Assembly: GCF_001280425.1 (NCBI RefSeq)
Contig: NZ_LIUF01000001.1
Span: 414,945 to 478,944, forward strand
Source of the DNA: Haloarcula rubripromontorii
GTDB lineage: Archaea > Halobacteriota > Halobacteria > Halobacteriales > Haloarculaceae
Reading direction: 5' to 3'
Length of the DNA stretch: 64,000 nucleotides
The notes beneath the pieces were generated by a model that saw only the letters and a list, made by a program, of their open reading frames with translations, ran no database searches and was not told the DNA's origin. This document shows positions 45,158 through 54,530 of the stretch, one piece after another (positions within the stretch are counted from its first letter, which is position 1; each line of letters begins with the position of its first letter). The position numbers were made by a program, and so were the translations under genes.

Positions 45158-45736
45158 TCAGCCACCTCCCAGCGCGAGAACGAGGCGGGTCGCGCCCAGC
45201 AGCGTCGCGATGCCGACCACATCGCCGGTTGTCGTCACGACCGGGCCGGCCAGCGTATCCGGATTGAGTCCGCGGCGGTAGCCCATAAACACGACGGAAA
45301 CGACAGCGATGGTCAACAACAGCCCGGAGACGAAGCCCGCGATGAGCGCAATGGCGACGAGGGTTGTGAGCGGGGCCGACGGTCGACCGACCAGCGCGAG
45401 CAGGGCGACGGCCATCACCGCAGCGACCCCGCTGATGAGCACACCGTTTGCCAGTGCCGCCGCGACGGCGGCATTGATGCGGTCGTCGTCGAAGGAGAAC
45501 TGCGGATTGATGAGGCCCTGATGAAGTGCCGATCCCAGACGCGCCCCAAGCGAGCCGTAGACGTTCCCGCGGGTGGCAAGCAGCGCCGGGACGAGTACAA
45601 GCAGTCCCGCAACGTCCTGTAGCTCCGCGTCCATGCCGCCGAGGACGACGCCCGCGAAGAGGCCACCGACTGCACTGAGCGCCAGTACCGGGAGCGATTC
45701 CCGGTAGGCTTCGAGTGCCACCTCGCGGACAGTCAT
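45158..45736 (-). CDS. MgtE-type divalent cation transporter half (first gene)
   Basis: The 192-residue protein is the same integral domain type as its neighbour: VAGLLVLVPALLATRGNVYG is the counterpart of the GN helix, and DTLAGPVVTTTGDVVGIATL the counterpart of the conserved late Asp-bearing helix (both genes keep the Asp). It has a short N-terminal cytoplasmic helix and about five transmembrane segments. Two tandem halves without sensor domains imply that regulation must come from elsewhere. Confidence 0.9.
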   Translation of the reverse strand: MTVREVALEAYRESLPVLALSAVGGLFAGVVLGGMDAELQDVAGLLVLVPALLATRGNVYGSLGARLGSALHQGLINPQFSFDDDRINAAVAAALANGVLISGVAAVMAVALLALVGRPSAPLTTLVAIALIAGFVSGLLLTIAVVSVVFMGYRRGLNPDTLAGPVVTTTGDVVGIATLLGATRLVLALGGG

Positions 45737-45791
45737 TGCAGGGCGAAGGACGGCGAGCGAAAAAAAGCCCCCTGATAGCGCTGGCGACGCC

Positions 45792-46643
45792 TCAGCCGGG
45801 AGTCGACTGTGCCCTGTCACGCCACGGCGGCGGCCCGACCGTCGTGTTCCCAACTCCGGTAAACCGCACAGTCCGGGTGACAGTGACGAGGTCGCCACCG
45901 TCCGTGACCGTCGTGTACTCGGTCCGGTAGTCGCGGACGAGTCCTGCCCGAGTGACATGGGCGACGAGCGTCGCGTTCTCCCGACTCGTCCACACTGTCG
46001 ACGTTGCGTTGTCCCGCAGCCGGTCACCGCTGATGACGTAGACCGCTTCGTCGGACCGCTCGGACCGCGAGGTCCGAGTGTGGAACGGAGCAACGGTCCG
46101 AGTGACGTCGGCGGCGGGACGCCCGTTCAGCGCGGCGGTGTGGACCCAGTATTGCCACGTACCGGCGTAGCTGTCCGGCGGGTCATACTCGTTGTAGACC
46201 GTTTGGTTGTCGCGTACGAGTCGGCGGAGATACGTGTCGCCGTCAGACCAGAACGACGCAGTCGCCGGCGGTCGGCCGAGGAGAACTGGGGCTGCATGGC
46301 CACGGACAGAGATGTTAGCGAGATGCGTCCGGTTCCTGTCAAGCGCGACGTGGACTCGAAGGTGGGATCGCAACGACCCGTTTGCATATCTGACGGTGCG
46401 GGTCATCGTCAGCGTGTACCCGGTTCCGTTGAGGCGGTCGCCGTGTGCAGACCCAAGTAGAGATGGGCTGGTGACACCCGTCGGTCCAACGCCGGCCGGA
46501 TACGCGGTCGCAGAGTCGGTCGGCACCGGAGCAGGCGTCACCGGCGGGGGCGAGCCGTCGTCGCCGCTGAACCCGAGTCCCCCACAGCCCGCGGTAACGA
46601 CGACGGTGAGGACGAGTAGTTGCCACCCTGCGACCCTTGCCAT
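45792..46643 (-). CDS. secreted lipoprotein, DUF7537-like
   Basis: The 283-residue product has a lipobox after a short hydrophobic stretch (VLTVVVTAGCGG, Cys20), then a Pro/Thr-rich linker and a beta-rich domain with paired strands such as TLTMTRTVRYANGS and VTVTRTVRFTGVGN. I recall it as a haloarchaeal lipoprotein family (DUF7537) with no known role. Several N-x-T sequons suggest surface glycosylation. An AT-rich element (ACTTATTTCG on the minus strand, about 46667-46676) could be its promoter. Confidence 0.8.
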   Translation of the reverse strand: MARVAGWQLLVLTVVVTAGCGGLGFSGDDGSPPPVTPAPVPTDSATAYPAGVGPTGVTSPSLLGSAHGDRLNGTGYTLTMTRTVRYANGSLRSHLRVHVALDRNRTHLANISVRGHAAPVLLGRPPATASFWSDGDTYLRRLVRDNQTVYNEYDPPDSYAGTWQYWVHTAALNGRPAADVTRTVAPFHTRTSRSERSDEAVYVISGDRLRDNATSTVWTSRENATLVAHVTRAGLVRDYRTEYTTVTDGGDLVTVTRTVRFTGVGNTTVGPPPWRDRAQSTPG

Positions 46644-46744
46644 GGTATAACAAACCATTCAGATCGAAATAAGTGTACGGATCGCAATTTACCCGGAATC
46701 TGTCGGTCTGTAGATGTTAAATCGTTAGTTAACCTACCGAAACT

Positions 46745-46757
46745 ATTATGATATATA
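46745..46757 (+). promoter_or_regulatory. TATA box of the Liv-type importer operon
   Basis: ATTATGATATATA lies 18-30 bases before the ATG at 46775 and argues for that start rather than the in-frame ATG at 46748, which lies inside the element. A GTTAA/TTAAC inverted pair (46716-46733) stands just upstream. Confidence 0.5.
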
Positions 46758-46774
46758 CACACACCGTATGGAAC

Positions 46775-48169
46775 ATGCCAACTAATGGCAGATCGGTCAA
46801 CCGACGACAGTTGCTGAAGAGTACGGGCGTCGCAGGTGTGGCAGGGCTAACAGGACTGGCCGGTTGTTCCGGTGGCGACGGTGGCGACGGCGGTGGTGGC
46901 GACGGCGGCGATGGCGGTGATGGTGGTGGCGACGGCGGCGACGACTACCCGTCGCTCGGGAACTTCCCGGTCGAGGGCGATACGGTCACGTTCGGATTCA
47001 ACGTGCCACAGTCCGGACCCTACTCGTCTGAGGGGCAAGACGAACTCCGGGCATACGAACTCGCTCAAAAGCACCTGAACAACGGGGGAGGCTGGGTGGA
47101 CAGCTTCGAGGACCTCAGCGGTGACGGCGTCCTTGGCTATACGGTCGAGTCGGTAAACGGTGACACAGCGACCGACGCCGACACTGCCCGACAGGCCGCT
47201 TCGCGGATGATAAACCGGGATGACGTGGTGATGATCTCTGGTGGCTCCTCCAGCGCGGTGGCCATCGCCGTCCAAGGCCTCTGCCAGCAGGAGAAGGTCA
47301 TGTTCATGGCCTGTCTGACCCACTCCAACGACACGACGGGGAAAGACTGCGCCCGGTACGGCTTCCGGGAGATGTTCAACGCGTACATGACCGGACAGGC
47401 GCTAGCGCCGGTGCTCGAAAGCGAGTACGGCTCGGACAACTCCTTCTACCAGCTGTACGCCGACTACTCCTGGGGACAGACCGTCCAGGAGTCGATGAAC
47501 CAGTTCCTCTCGGAGATCGGCTGGGAGCAGGTCGATAGCGTGCCGACGCCGCTCGGGACCAGCGACTTCTCGTCGTACCTCTCGGAGGCGGCAAACAGTG
47601 GCGCTGACGTGCTGCTGCTCGACCACTACGGGCTGGACGGCGCGAACTCCGTCTCTCAGGCCGTCGATGCCGGTATCGACGAAGACATGGAGATCGTCGT
47701 TCCGTTGTACAACCGCCCGATGGCACAGGCCGCCGGTGGCTCTATCGAGGGCGTGTTCGGCACGATCGCCTGGGACTCCCAGATTGACAACGAGGCGTCG
47801 AACTCCTTCACCGAGGTGTTCCAGAACGAGTACGACCGCGTCCCGTCCGGACCGGCACAGCTGGCCTACGCCCAGACGCTCCAGTACGCGGCCGCCGCCG
47901 AGCGGGCAGGCACTTTCTACCCGCCGGAGGTCATCCGCGAACTAGAGGACTACGAGTACAACAACATCGGCCTCGGCGAGGAGACGATGCGGGCCTGCGA
48001 CCACCAAGCCCAGCGAGCGATTCCAGTTGCCCGCGGACTCCCGGAAAGCGAACAGGGCGACGGGAACTTCATCGAAATCGTCGAAGTCACGTCTCGGGAC
48101 GATGTCGGCTACGGGTGTGATTCCGGGCCGGCTGCAGAGTGCGAACTCGGCGAATACGGCGACGAATAG
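46775..48169 (+). CDS. branched-chain amino acid-type ABC transporter substrate-binding lipoprotein
   Basis: The 464-residue protein has a Tat-like twin-arginine signal (NRRQLLKSTGVAG) and a lipobox (GLAGCSGG, Cys31), so it is exported folded and lipid-anchored. Next comes a Gly/Asp linker (about 32-57), then the type I periplasmic-binding fold of the Leu/Ile/Val or amide family, with FNVPQSGPYSSEGQDELRAY and MISGGSSSAVAIAVQGLCQQ. Ligand not certain: amino acids, urea or short amides. It is followed after 111 bases by permease and ATPase genes. Confidence 0.92.
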   Translation: MPTNGRSVNRRQLLKSTGVAGVAGLTGLAGCSGGDGGDGGGGDGGDGGDGGGDGGDDYPSLGNFPVEGDTVTFGFNVPQSGPYSSEGQDELRAYELAQKHLNNGGGWVDSFEDLSGDGVLGYTVESVNGDTATDADTARQAASRMINRDDVVMISGGSSSAVAIAVQGLCQQEKVMFMACLTHSNDTTGKDCARYGFREMFNAYMTGQALAPVLESEYGSDNSFYQLYADYSWGQTVQESMNQFLSEIGWEQVDSVPTPLGTSDFSSYLSEAANSGADVLLLDHYGLDGANSVSQAVDAGIDEDMEIVVPLYNRPMAQAAGGSIEGVFGTIAWDSQIDNEASNSFTEVFQNEYDRVPSGPAQLAYAQTLQYAAAAERAGTFYPPEVIRELEDYEYNNIGLGEETMRACDHQAQRAIPVARGLPESEQGDGNFIEIVEVTSRDDVGYGCDSGPAAECELGEYGDE

Positions 48170-48196
48170 GCTATAATCCGGACAGGGGACCGTTTC

Positions 48197-48220
48197 CCTC
48201 ATGATTTATAGTTCATGAGG
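48197..48220. repeat. 24-base perfect hairpin between binding-protein and permease genes
   Basis: CCTCATGA and TCATGAGG form an 8-bp stem with an 8-base loop (TTTATAGT). It lies between the abundant substrate-binding gene and the permease. It could be a 3' stabiliser of the upstream message or an operator around a second promoter, since the loop itself is TATA-like. Confidence 0.45.
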
Positions 48221-48301
48221 TTGCCTTACTTGATACACAAAAACTAGCATGATTAGGAATACGCAGATAGTACGAGCGGAGTGCAGTGGGGGGAGTCCGG
48301 C

Positions 48302-49240
48302 GTGACGCTACTCGCGGACATCCTCACTATCTTACTAAACGGGTTGCAACAGGGTGCGATTTACGTCCTACTCGCGGTTGGACTGTCGATTATCCTCGGG
48401 ACACTGAAGTTCGTGAATTTCGCCCACGGGGCACTGTACCTCGTCGGCGCGTATCTGGGGCTGTTCATAACTGGCCAGGTCCCGCTGAACAACGGCCAGT
48501 TAGCGGAGTGGGGCATCCAGTCATACGGCATCGGACTGGGGTTCATCGCCGCACTGATCATCGTGCCGATTGTCGTGTTCGTCGTCGGCCTCCTGATGGA
48601 GCGGTTCGTCGCACAGGCGTTCTACGACCGCCCCGACACTGACCAGATTCTCGTGACCTTCGGGCTCGCAATCATCGTCCAGGAACTGCTCCGGGCGCTG
48701 CTTGGCGGAAACAGCCAGCCGTTCCCACAGCCTTCGTGGGCATCCGGCCCGATCGCGTTGCCCGTCGTTGGGAACTTCCCGCGCTGGCGACTCGGCGTCA
48801 TCGCGATTACGGCAGTCCTCGTCCTCGGCGTGTACGGCCTCGTCGAGTACACTGACTTCGGACTCATCGTCCAGGCCGGTACCCTCGACGGTGAGATGGT
48901 TCGCCTCCTGGGAATTAAACTGAGCCGGCCGTACCTCGTCGTGTTCGGCATCGGTGCCGCGCTCGCTGGCGTGGCTGGCGTCGTCGGCGGCCCGCTCGCC
49001 AATGTCAATCCCAACATCGGGACTGAACAGTTGGTTCCGGCGTTCCTGACCGTCGTTATCGGCGGCGTCGGGAAAATAGAGGGGGCCGTCGTGGCCGGGC
49101 TGATGCTTGGAACCCTGCAGGTGCTTCTCATCCAGACCGGCTACGCCGCCTGGAGTCAGGTCGGTATCTACGCGCTCGCGGCGCTCGTCTTGCTGGTGCG
49201 TCCGCAGGGTCTGCTGGGCTCGGAGGTGGATGTCTCATGA
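48302..49240 (+). CDS. livH: Liv-type ABC transporter permease (LivH)
   Basis: The protein (312 residues from this start) has about eight transmembrane helices and the LivH signature GLSIILGTLKFVNFAHGALY. The late EAA-like loop reads VNPNIGTEQLVPAFLTVVIG. The start could be GTG at 48281 or GTG at 48302; the second is preferred because a GGGGGGAG purine run precedes it and the family N-terminus is short. Its stop overlaps the next ATG. Confidence 0.9.
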   Translation: MTLLADILTILLNGLQQGAIYVLLAVGLSIILGTLKFVNFAHGALYLVGAYLGLFITGQVPLNNGQLAEWGIQSYGIGLGFIAALIIVPIVVFVVGLLMERFVAQAFYDRPDTDQILVTFGLAIIVQELLRALLGGNSQPFPQPSWASGPIALPVVGNFPRWRLGVIAITAVLVLGVYGLVEYTDFGLIVQAGTLDGEMVRLLGIKLSRPYLVVFGIGAALAGVAGVVGGPLANVNPNIGTEQLVPAFLTVVIGGVGKIEGAVVAGLMLGTLQVLLIQTGYAAWSQVGIYALAALVLLVRPQGLLGSEVDVS

Positions 49241-50328
49241 GCGACGAACCGGGCGACGCGACCGCAACGGCAGCGGCCGACGCCGAGACAGAGGTCACCG
49301 GCGGCCTCGCCGACCGGTGGGCCAGCTTCCGCGACCGGGAGATATCGACGGTACTACTCACAGTCGTGGGCGTGGCCGTCTTCCCGTTCCTCTTCAACAA
49401 TTACCTCAACGGCTACACGCAGCTGGCGACGCTGGTTCTCATCTACGGCATCTTCGCCGTCGGGTTCGATATCCTGCTGGGGTACACCGGCCTGCTGTCG
49501 TTCGGTCACGCCGTCTTCTTCGGAGGCGCAGCCTACGCCGCCGGTATCTTCAGCGCGAGCGTCAGCAGTTCGCCGCTGCTCGTGCTGTTCGCCGGCACGG
49601 CGTTTGCGGTACTGATGGCGTGGGTCGTCGGGTTCCTGTCGCTTCGCCGCGGCGGCATCTACTTCGCCATCCTGACGCTGACGTTCGGCCAGATGTCCTT
49701 TTACCTGGCGGCGTCGCCGCTTGCCTTCCTCACGAACGGCGAGAACGGCTTCACCTCCGTGGACATCGGGAGCCTGCTGGGCGTCATCGACATCCACGGC
49801 GGCGTGCCGTTCCCGCTGTCGATGCTGGTCGACAATATGCTGTACGTGTTCGTCGCCGTCATGACGGTGCTGTCGGTCGCGATGGCGAACCGCATCCTCC
49901 ACTCGCCGTACGGGACCGTGTTCCGCGCGATTCGAGAGAACGAGCGGCGAGCGGAGTTCGTCGGCTTGGACGTCTGGCGGTACAAGCTCATGGCGTTCAT
50001 CATCTCGGCGGCCTTCGCCGGCATCGCCGGGAGCCTGTTCGCCATCGAAGGGAACTACGTGCCACTGGAGTCGCTGTACTGGACGGAGTCCGGTCGGGTC
50101 GTCATCATGACCGTGCTCGGCGGCGTCGGGTCGCTGTTCGGGCCGCTGTTCGGTGCCGGCCTGTACCTGTACATCGAGAACATCGTCAGCGGGTTCGAGA
50201 CGCTCGGCCCGTTCTGGCACCTCATTCTCGGTATCGTGTTCGTCGTCGCTGTCGTCCTCTTCCCCAACGGAATCTGGGGCGGTATCGACTACCTTCGTGA
50301 CATGGTCGTTGGAGGTGAGGACGAATGA
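49237..50328 (+). CDS. livM: Liv-type ABC transporter permease (LivM)
   Basis: The 363-residue permease has about ten helices. The LivM pattern is visible in GYTGLLSFGHAVFFGGAAYA and GSLLGVIDIHGGVPFPLS, and the C-terminal VLGGVGSLFGPLFGAGLYLY block. The N-terminal 45 residues are an acidic cytoplasmic extension (DATATAAADAETEVTGGL). The ATGA overlap with the upstream and downstream genes shows one operon. Confidence 0.92.
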   Translation: MSDEPGDATATAAADAETEVTGGLADRWASFRDREISTVLLTVVGVAVFPFLFNNYLNGYTQLATLVLIYGIFAVGFDILLGYTGLLSFGHAVFFGGAAYAAGIFSASVSSSPLLVLFAGTAFAVLMAWVVGFLSLRRGGIYFAILTLTFGQMSFYLAASPLAFLTNGENGFTSVDIGSLLGVIDIHGGVPFPLSMLVDNMLYVFVAVMTVLSVAMANRILHSPYGTVFRAIRENERRAEFVGLDVWRYKLMAFIISAAFAGIAGSLFAIEGNYVPLESLYWTESGRVVIMTVLGGVGSLFGPLFGAGLYLYIENIVSGFETLGPFWHLILGIVFVVAVVLFPNGIWGGIDYLRDMVVGGEDE

Positions 50329-51083
50329 CGGTTCTCAAAACGGAACAGCTCACCAAGCAGTTCGGCGGCCTCACGGCCGTCGACGAGGTGGATCTGGAGA
50401 TAGAACAGGGTGAAGGCGTGAGCCTCATCGGCCCCAACGGCGCGGGGAAATCGACGTTCATCAACCTCGTCACCAGGCGACTCGAACCGAGCTACGGCGA
50501 GATCGCGTTCCAAGGGGATTCCATCATCGGGATGGACCCACACGAGGTCGTCCAACGAGGGATGAGCAAGTCCTTCCAGACGGCCTCTATCTTCCCCGAG
50601 CTAACCGTCAAGGAAAACGCCACCATCGCGGCGCTGGCGGCAGAGCACGGCTCGTTCCGGTTCAACTTCTTCCGGAATCAGAACAGCTACCCGGCGGTCG
50701 ATGAACTGGCCAACGAGGTCCTCGAGTCGGTCGGCCTGTACGACGAGCGGGAGAATCAGGCCGATAGCCTCGACTACGGGAACAAGCGCCGGCTCGAACT
50801 CGGCATCGCGCTGGCCGCCGAGCCGGATATGCTGTTGATGGACGAGCCGACTGCCGGGATGAGCCCCGACGAGACGAAATCGACCGTCAAGCTCATCAAG
50901 CGAGTCAAGGAGGACCTCGACCTGACGTTCCTGCTTGTCGAACACGACATGGAGATCGTCTTCGACATCTCGGACCGCATCGTCGTCCTCAACCGCGGAT
51001 CAGTCATCGCGGAAGGGACGCCGACGGAGGTACAGAACGATCCTGCGGTACAGGAAGCGTACCTTGGAGGTGTCGAAGAGTGA
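50325..51083 (+). CDS. livG: Liv-type ABC transporter ATP-binding protein (LivG)
   Basis: The 252-residue ATPase has Walker A GPNGAGKSTFINLV, a signature region with the reduced form DYGNKRRLELGIAL instead of the strict LSGGQ, and Walker B LLMDEPTAG. The degenerate signature is common in LivG. The C-terminal tail TEVQNDPAVQEAYLGG is typical of this branch. Confidence 0.95.
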   Translation: MTVLKTEQLTKQFGGLTAVDEVDLEIEQGEGVSLIGPNGAGKSTFINLVTRRLEPSYGEIAFQGDSIIGMDPHEVVQRGMSKSFQTASIFPELTVKENATIAALAAEHGSFRFNFFRNQNSYPAVDELANEVLESVGLYDERENQADSLDYGNKRRLELGIALAAEPDMLLMDEPTAGMSPDETKSTVKLIKRVKEDLDLTFLLVEHDMEIVFDISDRIVVLNRGSVIAEGTPTEVQNDPAVQEAYLGGVEE

Positions 51084-51823
51084 CGCTGCTCGACGTGGAC
51101 AGCATCAACGGCTACTACGGCGAGAGCCACATCATCCAGGACGTGTCGATGAACGTCGACGACGGCGAAATCACGGCCCTGCTGGGCCGCAACGGCGCGG
51201 GGAAGACCTCGACACTCCGGTGTATCTCCGGGGCGACGCCGCCGGATGTCCGGAGCGGCCGTATCGAGTTCGACGGAACGGACATCACGAACCAGCCGCC
51301 GGAGGACATCGCCGTCCGCGGCATCTCGCTGGTCCCGGAGGAACGGCGCGTGTTCACTGATCTGACCGTCGCCGAGAACCTCCATCTTGCGGACACCGTC
51401 CGCAACAAATCGAACACCTGGCGGCGGAAGCTCGACTTCCGCGACGAGGGGATGTCGACGGACGAAATCTACGAGTACTTCCCGCGGCTGGACGAGCGCC
51501 GGTCACAGAAGGCCGGGACGCTCTCGGGCGGCGAACAGCAGATGCTCGCCATCGCCCGCGCGCTCCACCAGAGCACCGACCTGCTGATGCTCGACGAGCC
51601 ATACGAGGGGCTGGCCCCACAGATCATCGAATCTGTCGAGAACGCCATCGAACGCATCAGCGAGGACGGGACGACGATACTGCTGGTCGAGCAAAACGCT
51701 GTCGCGGCGATGAAGATCGCCGACCGGTGTTACGTGCTGGATCGGGGAGAGGTGGTCTTCGAGGGACCCGCCGAGGAACTACAGCAAGATCAAGAAACAC
51801 GCGACAAATATCTGGGTGTCTGA
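51080..51823 (+). CDS. livF: Liv-type ABC transporter ATP-binding protein (LivF)
   Basis: The 247-residue ATPase has Walker A GRNGAGKTSTLRCI, signature TLSGGEQQMLAIARAL and Walker B LLMLDEPYEGLAPQ. It begins with GTG overlapping the livG stop. An insert at about 102-135 (KSNTWRRKLDFRDEGMSTDE) is longer than in most bacterial LivF proteins. Confidence 0.95.
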   Translation: MTLLDVDSINGYYGESHIIQDVSMNVDDGEITALLGRNGAGKTSTLRCISGATPPDVRSGRIEFDGTDITNQPPEDIAVRGISLVPEERRVFTDLTVAENLHLADTVRNKSNTWRRKLDFRDEGMSTDEIYEYFPRLDERRSQKAGTLSGGEQQMLAIARALHQSTDLLMLDEPYEGLAPQIIESVENAIERISEDGTTILLVEQNAVAAMKIADRCYVLDRGEVVFEGPAEELQQDQETRDKYLGV

Positions 51824-52507
51824 ATGTCGGACACACACTCTCCCGAAGCGCTGCTCGACGCACTGCAGTCGGAAGGCATTGCCGTCATCGACGAAGAGAC
51901 AGACGAAGTCAGCACGACAGAGGCGTTCGAGGCCGACCGCGAGGTGTACTACGACACCTACGTCACGATGGGCGACGCGGAGTTCCACGAGTCCGTCGCC
52001 GACGTGTTCGGCCTCGATTCGGCGGCCGAAGCCGCCGAGCGGGTCGACGAACTGGACGTGTCCCGCGAGGAGTTCGCCACGTTCCTGACCCTTCGGTCGG
52101 CCGTCGACGGGGACTACACCACCGTGGAACTGACGACGATGGCACAGATGGCGACCGAACTGGGGCCGGAGACGCCGGTCCCCGACGGGGTCGAACATCT
52201 GGACGACGACAGCTACGAGGCCTTCGTCGACGCCCACGACCGGTGTGTCGTCACCGTCTGGAAACTGTTCTGTGACCCCTGCGAAGCGATGAAAGAACAG
52301 TTAGACGACGTGCTGGCCGCCTTCCCCGACGGCGTTCCGGTTGGCGGCGTCGCCGGCGAGCAGTCGCCGGAGTTCTGTCGGTCAGTCGGTGTCAACGCAG
52401 CGCCCGCCGTCGTATTGTTCGAGGACGGGGAGCCCGTCGAGCGAATCACTGGCCGGACGGACCCGGCACCGCTCGCCGAACGGGTCGAAGAAGTGTACGG
52501 CGTCTGA
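51824..52507 (+). CDS. two-part protein with C-terminal thioredoxin-like domain
   Basis: The 227-residue protein begins immediately after livF. Residues 1-130 are an acidic helical region of unknown type. Residues about 135-227 form a thioredoxin fold with a CDPC active site (150-153: VTVWKLFCDPCEAMKEQLDD) and the cis-Pro strand NAAPAVVLFEDGEPVERITG. A CPxC-like redox centre suggests disulfide reduction. Why it is joined to the importer operon is not known. It is convergent with the following Usp gene (8 bases apart). Confidence 0.85.
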   Translation: MSDTHSPEALLDALQSEGIAVIDEETDEVSTTEAFEADREVYYDTYVTMGDAEFHESVADVFGLDSAAEAAERVDELDVSREEFATFLTLRSAVDGDYTTVELTTMAQMATELGPETPVPDGVEHLDDDSYEAFVDAHDRCVVTVWKLFCDPCEAMKEQLDDVLAAFPDGVPVGGVAGEQSPEFCRSVGVNAAPAVVLFEDGEPVERITGRTDPAPLAERVEEVYGV

Positions 52508-52515
52508 CCGCGGCG

Positions 52516-52914
52516 TTACTCTTCTTCGCCGCTACAGACCAGCACGGAGCGGTCCGTGCCAAGAATCACGCTCTGTGTGACACTGCCAAACAGCACCTTG
52601 CCCGTCGGGGTCCGCTTGCGCCCGGCGACGACAATCATGTCAGCGTCCTGCTCGTCAGCCAGTCGGAGGATTGCGTCGGCCGGTTCGCCGCTTGACTCCT
52701 CCAGCGCCACCTCGACGCCAGCCTCCTCGAGGACTTCCCGTGCCCGGCGAATAGAGGCCACCTGATCGACGGACGCACCCTCGGGGTTCTCCTCGAAGTC
52801 GTGTAGCAGCGTGACGCGGACCTGGCTTGCGTCCATCGGAATCTCGGTTATCGCTTCCGCGATAGCGGTCCCACGAGCCTCACTTTTGTCTATCCCAGCG
52901 ACAATTTCGTACAT
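52516..52914 (-). CDS. universal stress protein, single domain
   Basis: The 132-residue protein is one UspA domain, with MYEIVAGIDKSEARGTAIAE at the start and an ATP-loop-like block GRKRTPTGKVLFGSVTQSVI near the end. The ATG at 52914 matches the first strand. The upstream in-frame ATG adds nine residues without similarity. Confidence 0.92.
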   Translation of the reverse strand: MYEIVAGIDKSEARGTAIAEAITEIPMDASQVRVTLLHDFEENPEGASVDQVASIRRAREVLEEAGVEVALEESSGEPADAILRLADEQDADMIVVAGRKRTPTGKVLFGSVTQSVILGTDRSVLVCSGEEE

Positions 52915-53022
52915 GCTCGCTTTATCCGTACGACGGGGCAACCCTTAGTTCTGGCCCGGATTTCGAATATAAATCATCAAAATCACGCGGGGTATCACAG
53001 CCCGCGGCCCGACACAGCAGCG

Positions 53023-54432
53023 TCAGTCGCCGAACGGCCCCATACCGCCGCCGCCCATACCGCCCATGCCGCCACCGCCGCCACCGCCCTGCTGCATCTG
53101 TTTCATCATCCGCTCCATGTCGCCGTCGCCCATCCCCTGGAACTGCTTGAGCATCTGCTCCATCTGCTTGTGCTGCTGGAGGAGTTCGCGCACCCGTTCC
53201 TCGGGTTTGCCCGAGCCGCGACAGATGCGTTCGGTCCGGGACTGGCCGACGACGCGGGGGTTCTCCAGTTCCTCCTCCGTCATCGAGTCCATGATAACGT
53301 CGAAGTCACGCATCCGCTCTTGGGTCACGTCCATGGCGTCGTCGGGGAGCTGGTCCATCAGCCCGCCGCCCAGGCCGGGAATCATGTCCATCACCTGGTC
53401 CAGCGGCCCCATGTTGTTCATCGTCTGCATCTGCTTGCGCATGTCCTTGAGGGTGAACTGCCCCTCCAGCATGTCCTCGGGGTCCCAGTCCTCGTCGTCG
53501 CCTTCCTGCGTCTCCTCCATCGCACGCTCGACGCGCTCGGTGAGCTGTTTGAGGTCACCCATCCCGAGCAGGCGGGAGATGAACCCGGACGGTTCGAAGC
53601 GCTCGATGTCCTTGACGGTCTCCCCGGAACCGAGGAAGGCGATGGTCGAGTCCGTCTCGTTGACGGCGGCGAGCGCGCCGCCACCTTTCGCCGTCCCGTC
53701 GAGTTTGGTGATGACGACGCCGTCGATGCCGATGGCTTCCTCGAAGTCGGCGGCCTGACTCTTGGCGCTCTGACCCATCGCCGCGTCCAGCACGAGCAGG
53801 TCCCGGTCGGGCTGGACCTCCTGCTCGATGCGCTCGATCTGTTCGATGAGTTCCTCGTTCAGGCCGTCACGGCCCGCCGTGTCCACGATTCGAACGTCCG
53901 CGTTCTCCGTCGCTTCCAGCCCGTCACGGGCGATCTTCACCGGGTCGTCCTCGTCGGGGTCGCCGTAGAAGTCGACCTCGGCTCGTTCGGCCATCTCCTT
54001 GGACTGGTCGTACGCACCGGGCCGGTCCGTGTCAGTCTGGATGATAGCCGGTCGGAGTCCTTTCGTCGAGAACCACCACGCCATCTTCGCGGCCGTCGTC
54101 GTCTTCCCCGACCCGTACAGGCCGGCGAGCATGATGGTCTGCTCTTCTAGCGGGAGTTCGGTCGACTCGCCGACGAGGTCGACCAGTTCCTCGTAGACGA
54201 TCCGCAGGACCCAGTCCCGCGGGGTCGTCCCCGCCGGCGGCTCCTCATCCAGCGCGCGTGTTTCGATGCTGTCGGAGAGGTCCTGTACGAGCCCGACATC
54301 CACGTCGGCCTGTAACAGCGACCGCTGAATCTCCTTGACGATGTCCTCGATGTCTTCTTCAGAGAGCCGGGACTTCCCCCGGAGGTCGTCAAGTGTCCCC
54401 CGGAGCGAACTCCCAAGATCGTCGAGTACCAT
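53023..54432 (-). CDS. srp54: signal recognition particle GTPase SRP54
   Basis: The 469-residue protein delivers ribosome-nascent chains to the membrane with FtsY. It has the N domain ([20 protein letters not shown]), the G domain with [24 protein letters not shown] and [10 protein letters not shown], and a methionine-rich M domain that binds signal peptides and SRP RNA. The C-terminus ends in a glycine/methionine-rich tail ([19 protein letters not shown]). ATG at 54432 is the family start. The SRP RNA gene is not recognised in this window. Confidence 0.97.
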   Translation of the reverse strand: MVLDDLGSSLRGTLDDLRGKSRLSEEDIEDIVKEIQRSLLQADVDVGLVQDLSDSIETRALDEEPPAGTTPRDWVLRIVYEELVDLVGESTELPLEEQTIMLAGLYGSGKTTTAAKMAWWFSTKGLRPAIIQTDTDRPGAYDQSKEMAERAEVDFYGDPDEDDPVKIARDGLEATENADVRIVDTAGRDGLNEELIEQIERIEQEVQPDRDLLVLDAAMGQSAKSQAADFEEAIGIDGVVITKLDGTAKGGGALAAVNETDSTIAFLGSGETVKDIERFEPSGFISRLLGMGDLKQLTERVERAMEETQEGDDEDWDPEDMLEGQFTLKDMRKQMQTMNNMGPLDQVMDMIPGLGGGLMDQLPDDAMDVTQERMRDFDVIMDSMTEEELENPRVVGQSRTERICRGSGKPEERVRELLQQHKQMEQMLKQFQGMGDGDMERMMKQMQQGGGGGGGMGGMGGGGMGPFGD

Positions 54433-54530
54433 TGTTGGCGCGAGATACGCGACGGTGCGGGTAAAGGCTTGTTGTCGGGCCGCCACGCCCTGACTGGGAG
54501 CGGAACCGCCCCCTCTGCGGGTGAACTACA

